Position numbers and translations under genes: made by a program
Part shown: piece after piece, positions 16,833 through 27,306 of the stretch
Numbering within the stretch: the stretch's first letter is position 1
Layout: each line of letters starts with the position of its first letter
Source of the DNA: Sphingomonas gellani
GTDB lineage: Bacteria > Pseudomonadota > Alphaproteobacteria > Sphingomonadales > Sphingomonadaceae
Direction of reading: 5' to 3'
DNA length: 64,000 bases
Assembly: GCF_900110035.1 (NCBI RefSeq)
Contig: NZ_FOCF01000002.1
Coordinates: 450,210 to 514,209 of the forward strand
The notes under the pieces: generated by a model
What the model saw: only the letters and a program-made list of their open reading frames with translations
Told to the model about the DNA's origin: nothing
The model's database searches: none

Positions 16833-17294
16833 CTACGCCTTCTTCGCCCCGAACAGGCGACCCAGCATTGCCTCCGCCGCCTTGCCGACCGCCTCAGCGA
16901 TCGCCTGCGGATCGGGCTGCGTGTGGGTGCCCTGCGGCGGCGCAGGTGGGGAGGGTGGCGATGGGGGTGCCGGGGGAGCGGGCGGAGCGGGCGGCGACGC
17001 AGGCTTGGGCGCACCGGCTGGCGTCGCACCGGCCGCACCCGCCGCCTCTCGCTTCGCCTTGCCGTTCGCGACTGCCGCGCTCGCCGCTGCCGCCGCCATG
17101 GTCAGCCCCGCCGCCAGCATCTCGCGGCCTTGCGGGCTGTTGGCCTTGTCCAGCAACGCGCCGCCGATCTCGCGCAGGTCTTTCGGGATGCGGATGCCCA
17201 ATATGTCCTTGGGCAGCTTCGTCTCCTGACCGGCCGCCCCTGACGCCGCCTGCGCCTTCGCCTGTGCCTTGGCCTTCTTGTTATTCTTGCCCAT
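16833..17294 (-). CDS. Ala/Pro-rich cytoplasmic hypothetical protein
   Basis: The 153-residue product starts with a very basic tail (MGKNNKKAKAQAKAQA), followed by a conserved-looking block KLPKDILGIRIPKDLREIGG with an Ala-rich helix. A proline/serine/alanine linker (about residues 93-127) follows, then a short closing helix AEAVGKAAEAMLGRLFGAKKA. The conserved block recurs in unnamed sphingomonad proteins. There is no signal peptide. The basic ends and flexible linker suggest a nucleic-acid- or protein-binding scaffold, which is only an inference. Confidence 0.7.
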   Translation of the reverse strand: MGKNNKKAKAQAKAQAASGAAGQETKLPKDILGIRIPKDLREIGGALLDKANSPQGREMLAAGLTMAAAAASAAVANGKAKREAAGAAGATPAGAPKPASPPAPPAPPAPPSPPSPPAPPQGTHTQPDPQAIAEAVGKAAEAMLGRLFGAKKA

Positions 17295-17419
17295 CGCCCG
17301 CCTCCGCCGATTGTGTGTCAGCAATGTAAGACACTGGGGCTCACGCGCAAGGGCAGCCATCGGCACGCTGGCAACTTCCCGCCTGCATTCCTACCTCCTG
17401 CCATCTGGTATCCCGCTCG

Positions 17420-17434
17420 GAACGGAAGTAGAAC
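17420..17434 (+). promoter_or_regulatory. LexA (SOS) box upstream of uvrA
   Basis: GAAC-N7-GAAC occurs exactly once here, 46 bp before the uvrA start. This direct-repeat form is the established LexA-binding site of alphaproteobacteria, and uvrA is a classic SOS gene in that class. LexA should repress uvrA and any read-through genes until DNA damage. Confidence 0.85.
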
Positions 17435-17479
17435 TTACCCCATGTCCCTGACTCAGATTTCTCAGCTTAGGTGTTCCGT

Positions 17480-20416
<2,937 letters not shown>

Positions 20417-20417
20417 A

Positions 20418-21482
20418 GTGGCTGGTCGTAAACAGCATTACATTCCGCAATTCCTACTGAGATCTTTCGCAGAGCCCGCTTCCGGTGATAAGCTTCAAAT
20501 CAGAGTCTTTACACGGGGTAAAAGCTTTGTTGTGCCAACTGACGGTATAGCAGCGCAGCGAGAATTCTACTCCAAACTAAGTGACGACTCAGTCACTCTT
20601 GATGATCGAATTACATATGCGAAGAGTGAGTATGCTGACTTATTCAGAAAGCTTGTTAAACATGACGCTGGAGATGTCGATAGCAGTGACGTTGCGCGAC
20701 TATTAACTCACCTGAGTGTTAGAGGCAATCATATAAGGTCAACTGCGGCCGCTGCTAACGCCTACGCGCTTTCACGTGTGACTGAGCTTTTGTCCGACGT
20801 AAGCTACGTGAAGCGTATGATGGGATTCGGTCTTACAGAACCACCTGTCCGCATTAAAAAAGTTCTTGATGATGAATATAACAAACGCCAGCAGCACCTT
20901 GGAAGGGTGCGTGTAAGTAGACATGGATTTCGCCGTTTTATGTTCACGCAGATGAACGAGAGATGGGACGAGCTATTCAGCAGTGGTCTTGATATGAAAT
21001 CGGTCGCTGGTCTGACGGACATTGCCGGGATAGCACGCGAGGCTCACAATGAGGTTCTTTTACATGACTTCGAGCCAACACAACGCGTTTCTGCGTTAGA
21101 GGTATTGGATTGGCAGATTAAAGTAGGGACGACGCCCACCTTTGTCCTGACCGACGCTATCGCATTGGCGCATGATCCGAGCAGAGGTGCAATGCCAGCG
21201 ATGTTCACAGGCCTTGACGATATACAAGGCGTTCTATTTCCACTTTCGCCAACCCGTGCAGTGTGTGCGGGGGTATATGCCGATGATGCAGTTCTTGAAG
21301 CCCTGACCTGCAACTTCAGGAACTTTGCGGCAAGCGCCTCTTGGGAATTTGTTATCGCGCCGCCGTCCTATGGGGCAGAAGCTGTGAATGGTGAATTGAT
21401 AGGTTCCTGCGTGGGCAGCCTTATCTTTGAAAAGATAGAGGAGGCCGTAGCCGAGTCTCTGGCTGAACCTTTCTATAAATAG
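20418..21482 (+). CDS. DUF4238-family protein, likely horizontally acquired
   Basis: The 354-residue protein begins with AGRKQHYIPQFLLRSFAEP, the hallmark of DUF4238, and continues with the family's FYSKL and AKSEYADLFRKLV blocks. The function of the family is unknown; members are patchily distributed and often lie in variable or defence-rich regions. It starts at a GTG 1 bp after the uvrA stop, with a GGAG site inside the uvrA end. It may therefore be expressed by read-through from the SOS promoter. Base composition is clearly poorer in G+C than all neighbours and codon use is unlike them, indicating transfer. Confidence 0.8.
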   Translation: MAGRKQHYIPQFLLRSFAEPASGDKLQIRVFTRGKSFVVPTDGIAAQREFYSKLSDDSVTLDDRITYAKSEYADLFRKLVKHDAGDVDSSDVARLLTHLSVRGNHIRSTAAAANAYALSRVTELLSDVSYVKRMMGFGLTEPPVRIKKVLDDEYNKRQQHLGRVRVSRHGFRRFMFTQMNERWDELFSSGLDMKSVAGLTDIAGIAREAHNEVLLHDFEPTQRVSALEVLDWQIKVGTTPTFVLTDAIALAHDPSRGAMPAMFTGLDDIQGVLFPLSPTRAVCAGVYADDAVLEALTCNFRNFAASASWEFVIAPPSYGAEAVNGELIGSCVGSLIFEKIEEAVAESLAEPFYK

Positions 21483-21483
21483 C

Positions 21484-21760
21484 CTACAACCCCACCGCCC
21501 TCCGTAGCGCCTCATTGATCCGCCGCTGCCACCCCGGCCCGCCCTCCCGAAACCGCTCGATCACGTCAGGGTCCAGCCGTAAAGTCACCTGACGCTTCGC
21601 GGCCTCACCTAGCGGCGGGCACCCCGCACCGGGCCACTTACCCGGCCGGATCACCGCCTCACCGACGCGCACCTCCGCCTCGGCGAACATCTGCTGTCCA
21701 TTCCGGCGCGTCGTCGGGATCAACCCAATAGCTGCTCGAACCAGTGCTGTTCTCGCTCAT
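21484..21760 (-). pseudogene. BrnA-like antitoxin, frameshifted
   Basis: The C-terminal part reads MFAEAEVRVGEAVIRPG, then AAKRQVTLRLDPDVIERF and GPGWQRRINEALRRAVGL, which is the ribbon-helix-helix end of BrnA antitoxins. An ATG at 21760 with an AGGA site opens a different frame reading MSENSTGSSSYWVDPDDAPEWTAD, whose EWT end is the usual N-terminal motif directly before MFA. The two parts are out of frame by one position near 21690, so the antitoxin is probably broken. A TTG at 21723 could still start a shorter 79-residue product, so residual DNA binding is possible. Confidence 0.6.
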
Positions 21761-21803
21761 TGCACTTCCTCATAGAGATGATGCGCTGGCCCCCTTTCGC
21801 GTT
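21720..21803 (-). pseudogene. BrnT toxin remnant (C-terminal end only)
   Basis: The frame reads KGGQRIISMRKCNEREQHWF before a stop at 21720. RIISxRKAxxxE is the C-terminal signature of BrnT toxins, and the overlap with the antitoxin start is the normal brnT-brnA arrangement. An in-frame TAG at 21804-21806 and the start of another toxin-antitoxin module at 21885 show that the N-terminal two thirds of the toxin are gone. Confidence 0.55.
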
Positions 21804-21884
21804 CTACACCAAATCCGCTGGCTGCCCTCCATCTTCATAACTTCATTGCTTTGATTTTGGCATTCGGCGGACTAGCTTCACGGC

Positions 21885-22061
21885 ATGACCAAGTTCACGC
21901 CGATCGAGTCCGAGTTCGCGACCAGCGAGGATGCTGCTGCTCATGACGCTTGGTTCCGGGCCAAGGTGGAGAAGGCGTTATCATCCACGACTCCCGGCAT
22001 TCCGCACGATCAGGTCATGGCCGACATGCAGGCGATCATCGAGCGCGCCAGAAAGCGGTGA
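21885..22061 (+). CDS. RelB/StbD-like antitoxin
   Basis: The 58-residue protein starts MTKFTPIESEFATSEDAAAH and continues with AWFRAKVEKALSS and the typical tail GIPHDQVMADMQAIIERARK. This matches short RelB-type antitoxins that bind a RelE/ParE toxin through the SEFxTxExAxxxDxWFRxKV helix pair. Its stop codon overlaps the toxin's GTG start (GTGA), so the two are translationally coupled. Such pairs are usually autorepressed by the complex. The gene is short but clear. Confidence 0.8.
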   Translation: MTKFTPIESEFATSEDAAAHDAWFRAKVEKALSSTTPGIPHDQVMADMQAIIERARKR

Positions 22062-22333
22062 CGCTGCCGGTACTCTGGCGCCCGGAGGCGCTTCACGATC
22101 TTTATAGTATTGTCGGCTACATCAGCGAGCGCAATGTCGACGCGGCCGACCGCCTCGGTATTGCCATCCGCCATGCAGCGGAGCGGCTTCCGGAGCATCC
22201 GTACATGCACCGTCCCGGCCGTGTGGCGGGAACGCGGGAGGCGATCGTGCACCCCAACTACATCCTTGTTTATCGCGTTGCCGAAAACATTGACATTCTG
22301 GCGGTGTTGCATGCGCGGCAGCAATATCCCTGA
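22058..22333 (+). CDS. RelE/ParE-type toxin
   Basis: The 91-residue protein has the RelE/ParE fold pattern: VLWRPEALHDLYSIVGYISE (first strand and helix pair), then ADRLGIAIRHAAERLPEHPY, GRVAGTREAIVHPNYILVYR and the closing DILAVLHARQQYP. The conserved RExxVHPNYILVYRV block makes the family assignment firm. ParE-type toxins inhibit gyrase and RelE-type toxins cut mRNA in the ribosome; this pattern fits ParE-like members slightly better, but the target cannot be told by eye. The GTG start overlaps the antitoxin stop. A strong hairpin follows the stop. Confidence 0.85.
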   Translation: MTLPVLWRPEALHDLYSIVGYISERNVDAADRLGIAIRHAAERLPEHPYMHRPGRVAGTREAIVHPNYILVYRVAENIDILAVLHARQQYP

Positions 22334-22342
22334 CACGGCCCC

Positions 22343-22365
22343 GACGCGGGAGTAAATCCCGCGTC
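22343..22365 (+). terminator. Hairpin after toxin gene
   Basis: A perfect 9-bp stem (GACGCGGGA/TCCCGCGTC) with loop GTAAA begins 9 bp after the toxin stop codon. It isolates the toxin-antitoxin unit from the next operon. Confidence 0.6.
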
Positions 22366-22515
22366 GTCAGTCGGCGCTGTAGCGCCGCTGGCCGGGCACG
22401 CATTTGGCGGACACTCGCAAATAGCTGCGCTATTTTCTCGTGAAATGCGTGCTGTCCTACACGCCCCCAGCCGGCATACATCCCCCGTCCCCTTGATCCG
22501 CACAGGAGGACGCGC

Positions 22516-22740
22516 ATGCCCCGTTCCACGCCCACGCTGCCCCATGCCGGCTGCACCTTCGTCCACCCCGCCGAGCATCCCCAGGCGGAGCCCGTCCGCA
22601 CTTGGGCCGCGCATGTCGACGCCGGGCGCATCGGCACGCGTCCGCCGCCGAACCCGGACGCGCTCGCCATCCTCCACGCCACCGATGCGCTGTTCCGCTC
22701 CTTCCGCAACCCGCGTTCCGTGTGGGAGCGCGGCGCGTGA
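22516..22740 (+). CDS. Small hypothetical protein, first gene of the repeat-protein operon
   Basis: The 74-residue product has no signal peptide. It reads as an extended N-terminal part rich in Pro/His (FVHPAEHPQAEPVRTWAAHV) followed by an amphipathic helix (PDALAILHATDALFRSFRN). A strong GGAGG ribosome-binding site precedes the ATG. Its stop overlaps the GTG start of the large downstream protein (GTGA), so they are translationally coupled and probably work together. No family is recognised. Confidence 0.7.
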   Translation: MPRSTPTLPHAGCTFVHPAEHPQAEPVRTWAAHVDAGRIGTRPPPNPDALAILHATDALFRSFRNPRSVWERGA

Positions 22741-24950
22741 ACGCCATCGCGCCCATCGCCCACGGCAGCGTGCCGAGCCCGCCCGATCCCGCGCTCCATC
22801 CCGACCACCTCGCGTCCGAAGCCGCCGTTGCCGCCGCCGCATCCTATCGCCGTCAGCGCCATGACGGCTGGACCGCCGATCGACAGCGCATCTTCCTCGA
22901 AAGCATCGCCGACGGCCACTCGACGGAGGGGGCCTGCCGCCTCGCCGGCATGTCCCCCTCCAGCGCCTATGCCTTTCGCCGCCGCGCCGCCGGGGCCGCC
23001 TTCGCGCTCGGCTGGCGCGCCGCGTCGCTGATCGCGCGCGATCATGTCGCCGACGCGATGCTCGCCCGCGCCATCGACGGCCAGACCGAAACCATCACCC
23101 GCGCCAATGGTGACGTGATCGAGCGGCACCGCTTCGACAACCGACTCGCCTCGACCATGCTCGCCCGGCTGGATCGCATGGCGGAGGCGACCGACACCGG
23201 CAGCGCCGCCGCCAACGCCTCCGCCCGCCTCGTCGCGCAGGAGTTCGACGGCTTTCTCGACCTGATCGACCGCGACGCCGGTCCCGCCCGCGCCGGGCTC
23301 TTCGTGGCCGCCCGCGACCCCGCGCTGCTCGGCGCAGGCATGGAGGCGGCGGACCTGTCGCCTGTCCTCGCCCTCGCCCGCGCTGACCGCTACCTGCGCG
23401 CCCATGCCGGCGCGGCGGCGGAGGTGGATACCGCCGACCTAGACCCCGACGCGCGCCACGACTGGACCGCCGATCAATGGACCCGCGCGGAGGCCGCCGG
23501 CCTGGTCGCCCTCGCGCCGCCCGCACCCCATGTCACCGACCCGGACGATGACGCGTTCAGCTCTCCACTTTCTCCACTTCACCGCGACGATGACGACCTG
23601 GACGACGACGAAGTCGCCGATGACGCCGATTACGAGGACGACGACGGGGAAGGGGAGGATGAAGGTGAAGGGGACGGCGAAGGCGACGGGTACGACGACC
23701 ACGGCCCCTACGACCACGCCCCCTACGACCACGCCCCCGCGCCCGATCCCGACCTGTTCGACCCGGAGGGTGGGGAGCCCGTCTGGTTCGATGAGGAACG
23801 CGAGTGCTGGATGACCGACTTCGCCCCGCCCGCCGACTATGACGGGCTGGAGGAGGGGCGCTATGGCGCCCCCGACTATATGCGCGAACTGACCGAGGAG
23901 GAGGAGGCGGTCGTACACCCCCTGCGTACCGCCGCCCTCGCCAGAGAGCGCCAGGCCTCCGACGCCGCCCGCACCACCTGGTTCGCCACCCGCGCCACCA
24001 CCGCGCGCGCCGCCCATTCGCCCTGCGCGGAGCCGATCCCGTCCGCCCTGCCCGCCGCCGTCCCGAACCCCGCCAAGACCACCCGCGCCACCCATTCGCC
24101 CTGCGCTGAGCCGGTCCCATCCGCCCAGCCCGCCGCAGTCCCGAAGCCCGCCAAGACCACCCGCGCCACCCACTCGCCCTGCGCGGAGCCTGTCCCGTCC
24201 GCCCAGCCCGACGCCGTCCCGAACCCCGCCACGGCCACCTGCGCCACCCACTCGCCCCGCGCGGAGCCCGTGCCATCCGCGTCGCCAACCATCTTGCCAA
24301 ACCGCGCCCCCACCGCCCACGCCGCCCACTCGCGCTGCGCGGACCCGATCCCGTCCGCAAAGCCCGACGCCGTCCCGAACCCCGCCACGGCCACCTGCGC
24401 CATCCACTCGGCCTGCGCTGGGTCAGTCCCATCCGCACAGCCAACCACCCCGAACGCCGCCCCGATCACCCCGACGCCACCGCTCCCGGCAACCCCGACG
24501 CTCACAACCACGCCGTTCGATCCGCAACATTCGTCAACGCCCGCCGACACCGCGCCCTCACGCTCCCCGGCGAGCGTCTCGACAGAGCCGGCACCTGCCC
24601 ACCGCCGAACCGCCTCCACCCTAACGCCGCAGCCCTCCGCCACCGACGAAACCGCAGCCCCAGGCGCCGTCGCGGCGCCGTCCACAGCGCAATTCGACGC
24701 GCGCCCGTCCGCCACCCACGAAACCACAGCCCCACGCGCCGGCGCGATGCCGTCCGCAGCGCATTCGGACGCGCAACCATCCGCCGCACCGCTCGAGACG
24801 CCACCCGCGACGGCATCGCGCGTCGCCGGCATCTTCGCCCCCGCCTGCGCCTCGCTGCCGGTCGACGGCTATCACGACCTCGTCCCCGACGCCGGCCTGT
24901 GGCGGAATGGCGAGCCACCGCCGCGCGCGGGCGGTGGGATCGGCGACTGA
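22737..24950 (+). CDS. Large HTH/acidic/tandem-repeat protein of unknown function
   Basis: The 737-residue protein has three parts. Residues about 40-165 form an all-helical domain with a helix-turn-helix-like segment (STEGACRLAGMSPSSAYAFR) that resembles domains of small phage terminase subunits and of uncharacterised sphingomonad proteins. Residues about 265-325 are extremely acidic, with long Asp/Glu/Gly runs. Residues about 422-578 are six tandem 26-residue repeats (HSPCAEPVPSAQP core), followed by a Pro/Thr/Ala-rich tail and a short closing block ending in DLVPDAGLWRNGEPPPRAGG. It starts at a GTG overlapping the upstream stop. Function unknown; the domain order suggests DNA binding with a disordered, low-complexity tail. 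Confidence 0.8.
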   Translation: MNAIAPIAHGSVPSPPDPALHPDHLASEAAVAAAASYRRQRHDGWTADRQRIFLESIADGHSTEGACRLAGMSPSSAYAFRRRAAGAAFALGWRAASLIARDHVADAMLARAIDGQTETITRANGDVIERHRFDNRLASTMLARLDRMAEATDTGSAAANASARLVAQEFDGFLDLIDRDAGPARAGLFVAARDPALLGAGMEAADLSPVLALARADRYLRAHAGAAAEVDTADLDPDARHDWTADQWTRAEAAGLVALAPPAPHVTDPDDDAFSSPLSPLHRDDDDLDDDEVADDADYEDDDGEGEDEGEGDGEGDGYDDHGPYDHAPYDHAPAPDPDLFDPEGGEPVWFDEERECWMTDFAPPADYDGLEEGRYGAPDYMRELTEEEEAVVHPLRTAALARERQASDAARTTWFATRATTARAAHSPCAEPIPSALPAAVPNPAKTTRATHSPCAEPVPSAQPAAVPKPAKTTRATHSPCAEPVPSAQPDAVPNPATATCATHSPRAEPVPSASPTILPNRAPTAHAAHSRCADPIPSAKPDAVPNPATATCAIHSACAGSVPSAQPTTPNAAPITPTPPLPATPTLTTTPFDPQHSSTPADTAPSRSPASVSTEPAPAHRRTASTLTPQPSATDETAAPGAVAAPSTAQFDARPSATHETTAPRAGAMPSAAHSDAQPSAAPLETPPATASRVAGIFAPACASLPVDGYHDLVPDAGLWRNGEPPPRAGGGIGD
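24000..24467 (+). repeat. Six tandem 78-bp coding repeats
   Basis: Six consecutive 78-bp units (starts at 24000, 24078, 24156, 24234, 24312 and 24390) each encode 26 residues around the core HSPCAEPVPSAQPxAVPNPA. Units 2 and 3 are nearly identical, while units 4-6 have diverged. Each of the first three units has one Cys. The repeats keep the reading frame and lie inside the 737-residue protein gene, so copy number can change without frame loss. Confidence 0.9.
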
Positions 24951-25053
24951 CCGGGCAGGGCCGTCACGCCCCGCGAAACCGCACCACATCGAAAGCGTTC
25001 ATCGCCCCATGCCGCCGCCGACCCCCTTGGCGCGCCGGCTTTTGGAGGAAGTG

Positions 25054-25503
25054 ATGAGCATCTTCAGCAAGATCAAGCACGCCATCTTCGGCGACAAGGG
25101 TCCGCTCGGCGGCCAGTTCTCCGGTCACAAGGACACTGCCGACACCACCTCCGGCCATCCCCAGACCACCGGCGCCGCGCCAATCCAGCCCGCGCCCCAA
25201 TCCAACCCGGCCCAGCCCAACCCCTCCGCCGCGCCGCAACAGCCGGTCGACGTCGAGCAGGTCCTGACGGGCATCGCCCAGTCCAAGGGTAATCCGAACC
25301 TCAACTGGCGCACGTCCATCGTCGACCTGATGAAGCTGCTCGACATCGACTCCAGCCTCGACAACCGCAAGGAACTGGCCACCGAACTCGGCTATACCGA
25401 TGCCAAGGACGGCTCCGCCGAAATGAACATCTGGCTGCACAAGGCCGTCATGCGCGAACTGGAAAAGAACGGCGGCACCGTTCCCGCCAGCCTGAAGGAC
25501 TGA
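25054..25503 (+). CDS. DUF3597-domain protein
   Basis: The 149-residue protein starts MSIFSKIKHAIFG, has a Pro/Gln/Asn-rich linker (about residues 38-72) and ends in the DUF3597 domain: VDVEQVLTGIAQSKGNPNLN followed by WRTSIVDLMKLLDIDSSLDNR and ELATELGYTDAKDGSAEMN. Structural studies of the family describe a small LysM-like fold; the biological role is undefined. A GGAGG site precedes the ATG at 25054. It follows the large repeat protein on the same strand. Confidence 0.85.
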   Translation: MSIFSKIKHAIFGDKGPLGGQFSGHKDTADTTSGHPQTTGAAPIQPAPQSNPAQPNPSAAPQQPVDVEQVLTGIAQSKGNPNLNWRTSIVDLMKLLDIDSSLDNRKELATELGYTDAKDGSAEMNIWLHKAVMRELEKNGGTVPASLKD

Positions 25504-25580
25504 TGTGCGTCCGGGGCCGGATGCAACCCTTCCGGCCCCCCATCCATTATGACCCCATCGATTTTTGGGGAGAGACGAAC

Positions 25581-25991
25581 ATGCGTACCCTGGCCCTCGG
25601 CATCGTCGCCGCCGCCACGCTGGTTTCCGGCTGCATGGGTTCCGATGGTGGCTACGGCGTCGACCGTCGCTATGCCGGGTACGACTATAACCGTCCCGAT
25701 CCCGCTTACGGCAGCTATGACGCCGGCCGGTACTACCGCGACGACCGCCGCTATCGCGAGCGCCGCCTGTCCCGCAACGACCGCGTCTATCGCGGCCAGG
25801 ACGGCCGCTACTATTGCCGCCGCAACGACGGCACGACCGGTCTGATCGTCGGCGGCGCGGCTGGCGGCATCCTCGGCAACATCATCGCACCCGGTGGCTC
25901 CGACCTGCTCGGCACCGTCCTCGGCGCCGCCGGCGGCGCACTCGCCGGCCGTGCGATCGAGCGCAGCAACCAACCCGTCCGCTGTCGCTGA
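25581..25991 (+). CDS. Glycine-zipper lipoprotein
   Basis: The 136-residue product has a lipoprotein signal (AATLVSGC, with Cys as the lipidation site), a Tyr/Arg/Asp-rich middle and a C-terminal glycine-zipper segment (GLIVGGAAGGILGNIIAPGG followed by VLGAAGGALAGRAIE). This is the rickettsia 17-kDa / glycine-zipper 2TM type of outer-membrane-associated lipoprotein. It probably stabilises the envelope, but the exact role is unknown. The ATG at 25581 follows an AGAGACGAAC stretch; the longer frame has no signal peptide. Confidence 0.8.
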   Translation: MRTLALGIVAAATLVSGCMGSDGGYGVDRRYAGYDYNRPDPAYGSYDAGRYYRDDRRYRERRLSRNDRVYRGQDGRYYCRRNDGTTGLIVGGAAGGILGNIIAPGGSDLLGTVLGAAGGALAGRAIERSNQPVRCR

Positions 25992-26032
25992 ACCGCGCGG
26001 CGCAAAACTGTCCAAGAGTTGAGGTCGAGAAC

Positions 26033-26509
26033 ATGGATTGGAAGAAACTTGGCCTCGGCCTCGCCGCGTTTGGCGCCGGAGCGGCCGCTTGGACCGTCGG
26101 CGTAGCCCGCTTCGGCCCTCGCCGAGGTAGCCGCCGCCGCTACGAGGCTGATGCTTCGCAAACCACCCAAGCCGTCAAGGACGGCGGCGATGTCGTCGAA
26201 GGCGACAGCGTCACCGCCCCAATGAACCCGCGCCCCGCAACCATGGCCGCCGCCCCGGTCGGAATGGCGGAAACGGAAAAGAACCTCCCGCGCGAGGGCA
26301 GCACGGCTGGCGAAGGACATGTGCCAACCGACCTGTTGTCGGAGAGCACCCCTGGCGCCCACAATCGTGTTCCAGAGGCATTCCGTCCTGATCCCACAGC
26401 TGTTCCGACTGCAGAAGAACGCGAGGCCCTGCGCCCGGCGACAGGCCCGGCTCCGACCTTGGCGGCGGATCGTGGTTCCGGCTTCAGCGAGGCTGCGGGA
26501 GCAGCCTGA
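26033..26509 (+). CDS. Membrane-anchored hypothetical protein
   Basis: The 158-residue product starts with one transmembrane or signal-anchor helix (LGLGLAAFGAGAAAWTVGVA), then a basic patch and a long hydrophilic Pro/Ala/Glu-rich part without recognisable domains. It follows the glycine-zipper lipoprotein by 41 bp and may be co-transcribed with it. No family is recognised. Confidence 0.6.
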   Translation: MDWKKLGLGLAAFGAGAAAWTVGVARFGPRRGSRRRYEADASQTTQAVKDGGDVVEGDSVTAPMNPRPATMAAAPVGMAETEKNLPREGSTAGEGHVPTDLLSESTPGAHNRVPEAFRPDPTAVPTAEEREALRPATGPAPTLAADRGSGFSEAAGAA

Positions 26510-26565
26510 GCTAAGCCCCTCACACTTCCAAGTGGCCGACGCCAAAGTACCAGGAGTACACCAAG

Positions 26566-26593
26566 CCGCCGTCTGCAAGCTAAGCAGCGGCGG
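26566..26593. terminator. Hairpin between convergent genes
   Basis: A stem of CCGCCG plus CTGC (one bulged T) pairs with GCAG plus CGGCGG across a 7-base loop. It overlaps the stop codon of the minus-strand nucleotidyltransferase and can serve both convergent transcripts. Confidence 0.4.
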
Positions 26594-27287
26594 GCTGGGC
26601 CATCCATCCTTCCGCAAGAGCAAGAGCTGGTGGGTCGTCGACGTCGATCCAGGAGCAGTCCGATACGTCCACGATCTCCGCCGTTCCTGCCGCGGCCAGC
26701 ACACGCACGCCTTCTGTGAGCGACGGCTCCGCGAGCGTGCCTAGCGCCTCGAATAGTGCCGGTCCGACAGCGAACACGCCGGTGTCATATGCATCGTGCG
26801 GCTCCAGCCCCTTGCCGATAGCGACGATGCGATCACCATCAGTCCTGACACAGGTCACATCCAACGGGTCGACCCAACCGTGACCCAGCCTGCGGTCGAT
26901 GCCAAGCCGAAGGCCGGACCCGGATCCTGCTTTTGCTAGTCGAGCATAAAGGGCAGGGTCGACCAGATGGTCGCACATGGAGAGCAACGCCTCACCACTC
27001 ACATGGGCTGCCGCAGCAAGAACCGACACTCCATTCGGCAGGCGCGGATCGGATGTAGCGATCTCTACAGCGATCGACGCCGTCCGCCGCGCAAGATGGT
27101 CGCGGATGGCCGCCTGGCCGTAGCCCAACACTACGACCGCTCGACTCAAACCTGCTGCAGCCAACCCGTCGAGCGCGTGGTCGATCAGGGCCTTCCCGCC
27201 GACCTCGCACAAAGGCTTGTACGGGGCCGATGACCGCAAGCGACTGCCCTCGCCGGCGGCGAGGACGATCGCGGTGGTGATGGTCAT
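26580..27287 (-). CDS. Inositol-1-phosphate cytidylyltransferase-like nucleotidyltransferase
   Basis: The 235-residue protein has the nucleotidyltransferase signature AIVLAAGEGSRLRSSAPYKP at the N-terminus and metal-binding CDH at about residue 103. The block LGIDRRLGHGWVDPLDVTCV then IVAIGKGLEPHDAYDTGVFA closely follows the IPCT domain that makes CDP-inositol from CTP and inositol-1-phosphate in hyperthermophile di-myo-inositol-phosphate synthesis. It is the last gene of an operon after inositol-1-phosphate synthase and a CDP-alcohol phosphotransferase, which fits CDP-inositol formation. A different sugar-phosphate substrate remains possible. Confidence 0.75.
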   Translation of the reverse strand: MTITTAIVLAAGEGSRLRSSAPYKPLCEVGGKALIDHALDGLAAAGLSRAVVVLGYGQAAIRDHLARRTASIAVEIATSDPRLPNGVSVLAAAAHVSGEALLSMCDHLVDPALYARLAKAGSGSGLRLGIDRRLGHGWVDPLDVTCVRTDGDRIVAIGKGLEPHDAYDTGVFAVGPALFEALGTLAEPSLTEGVRVLAAAGTAEIVDVSDCSWIDVDDPPALALAEGWMAQPAAA

Positions 27288-27306
27288 CGGCCGTGCTTTC
27301 CGGCGA

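Noticed and set aside
24000..24467. CRISPR-like periodic repeat
   Set aside because: Units are 78 bp without spacers, keep the reading frame and encode a peptide repeat; no cas genes are present.
22737..24950. Prophage terminase small subunit
   Set aside because: The helical domain resembles such proteins, but no large terminase, portal or other phage gene is nearby and the long acidic and repeat regions are foreign to terminases.
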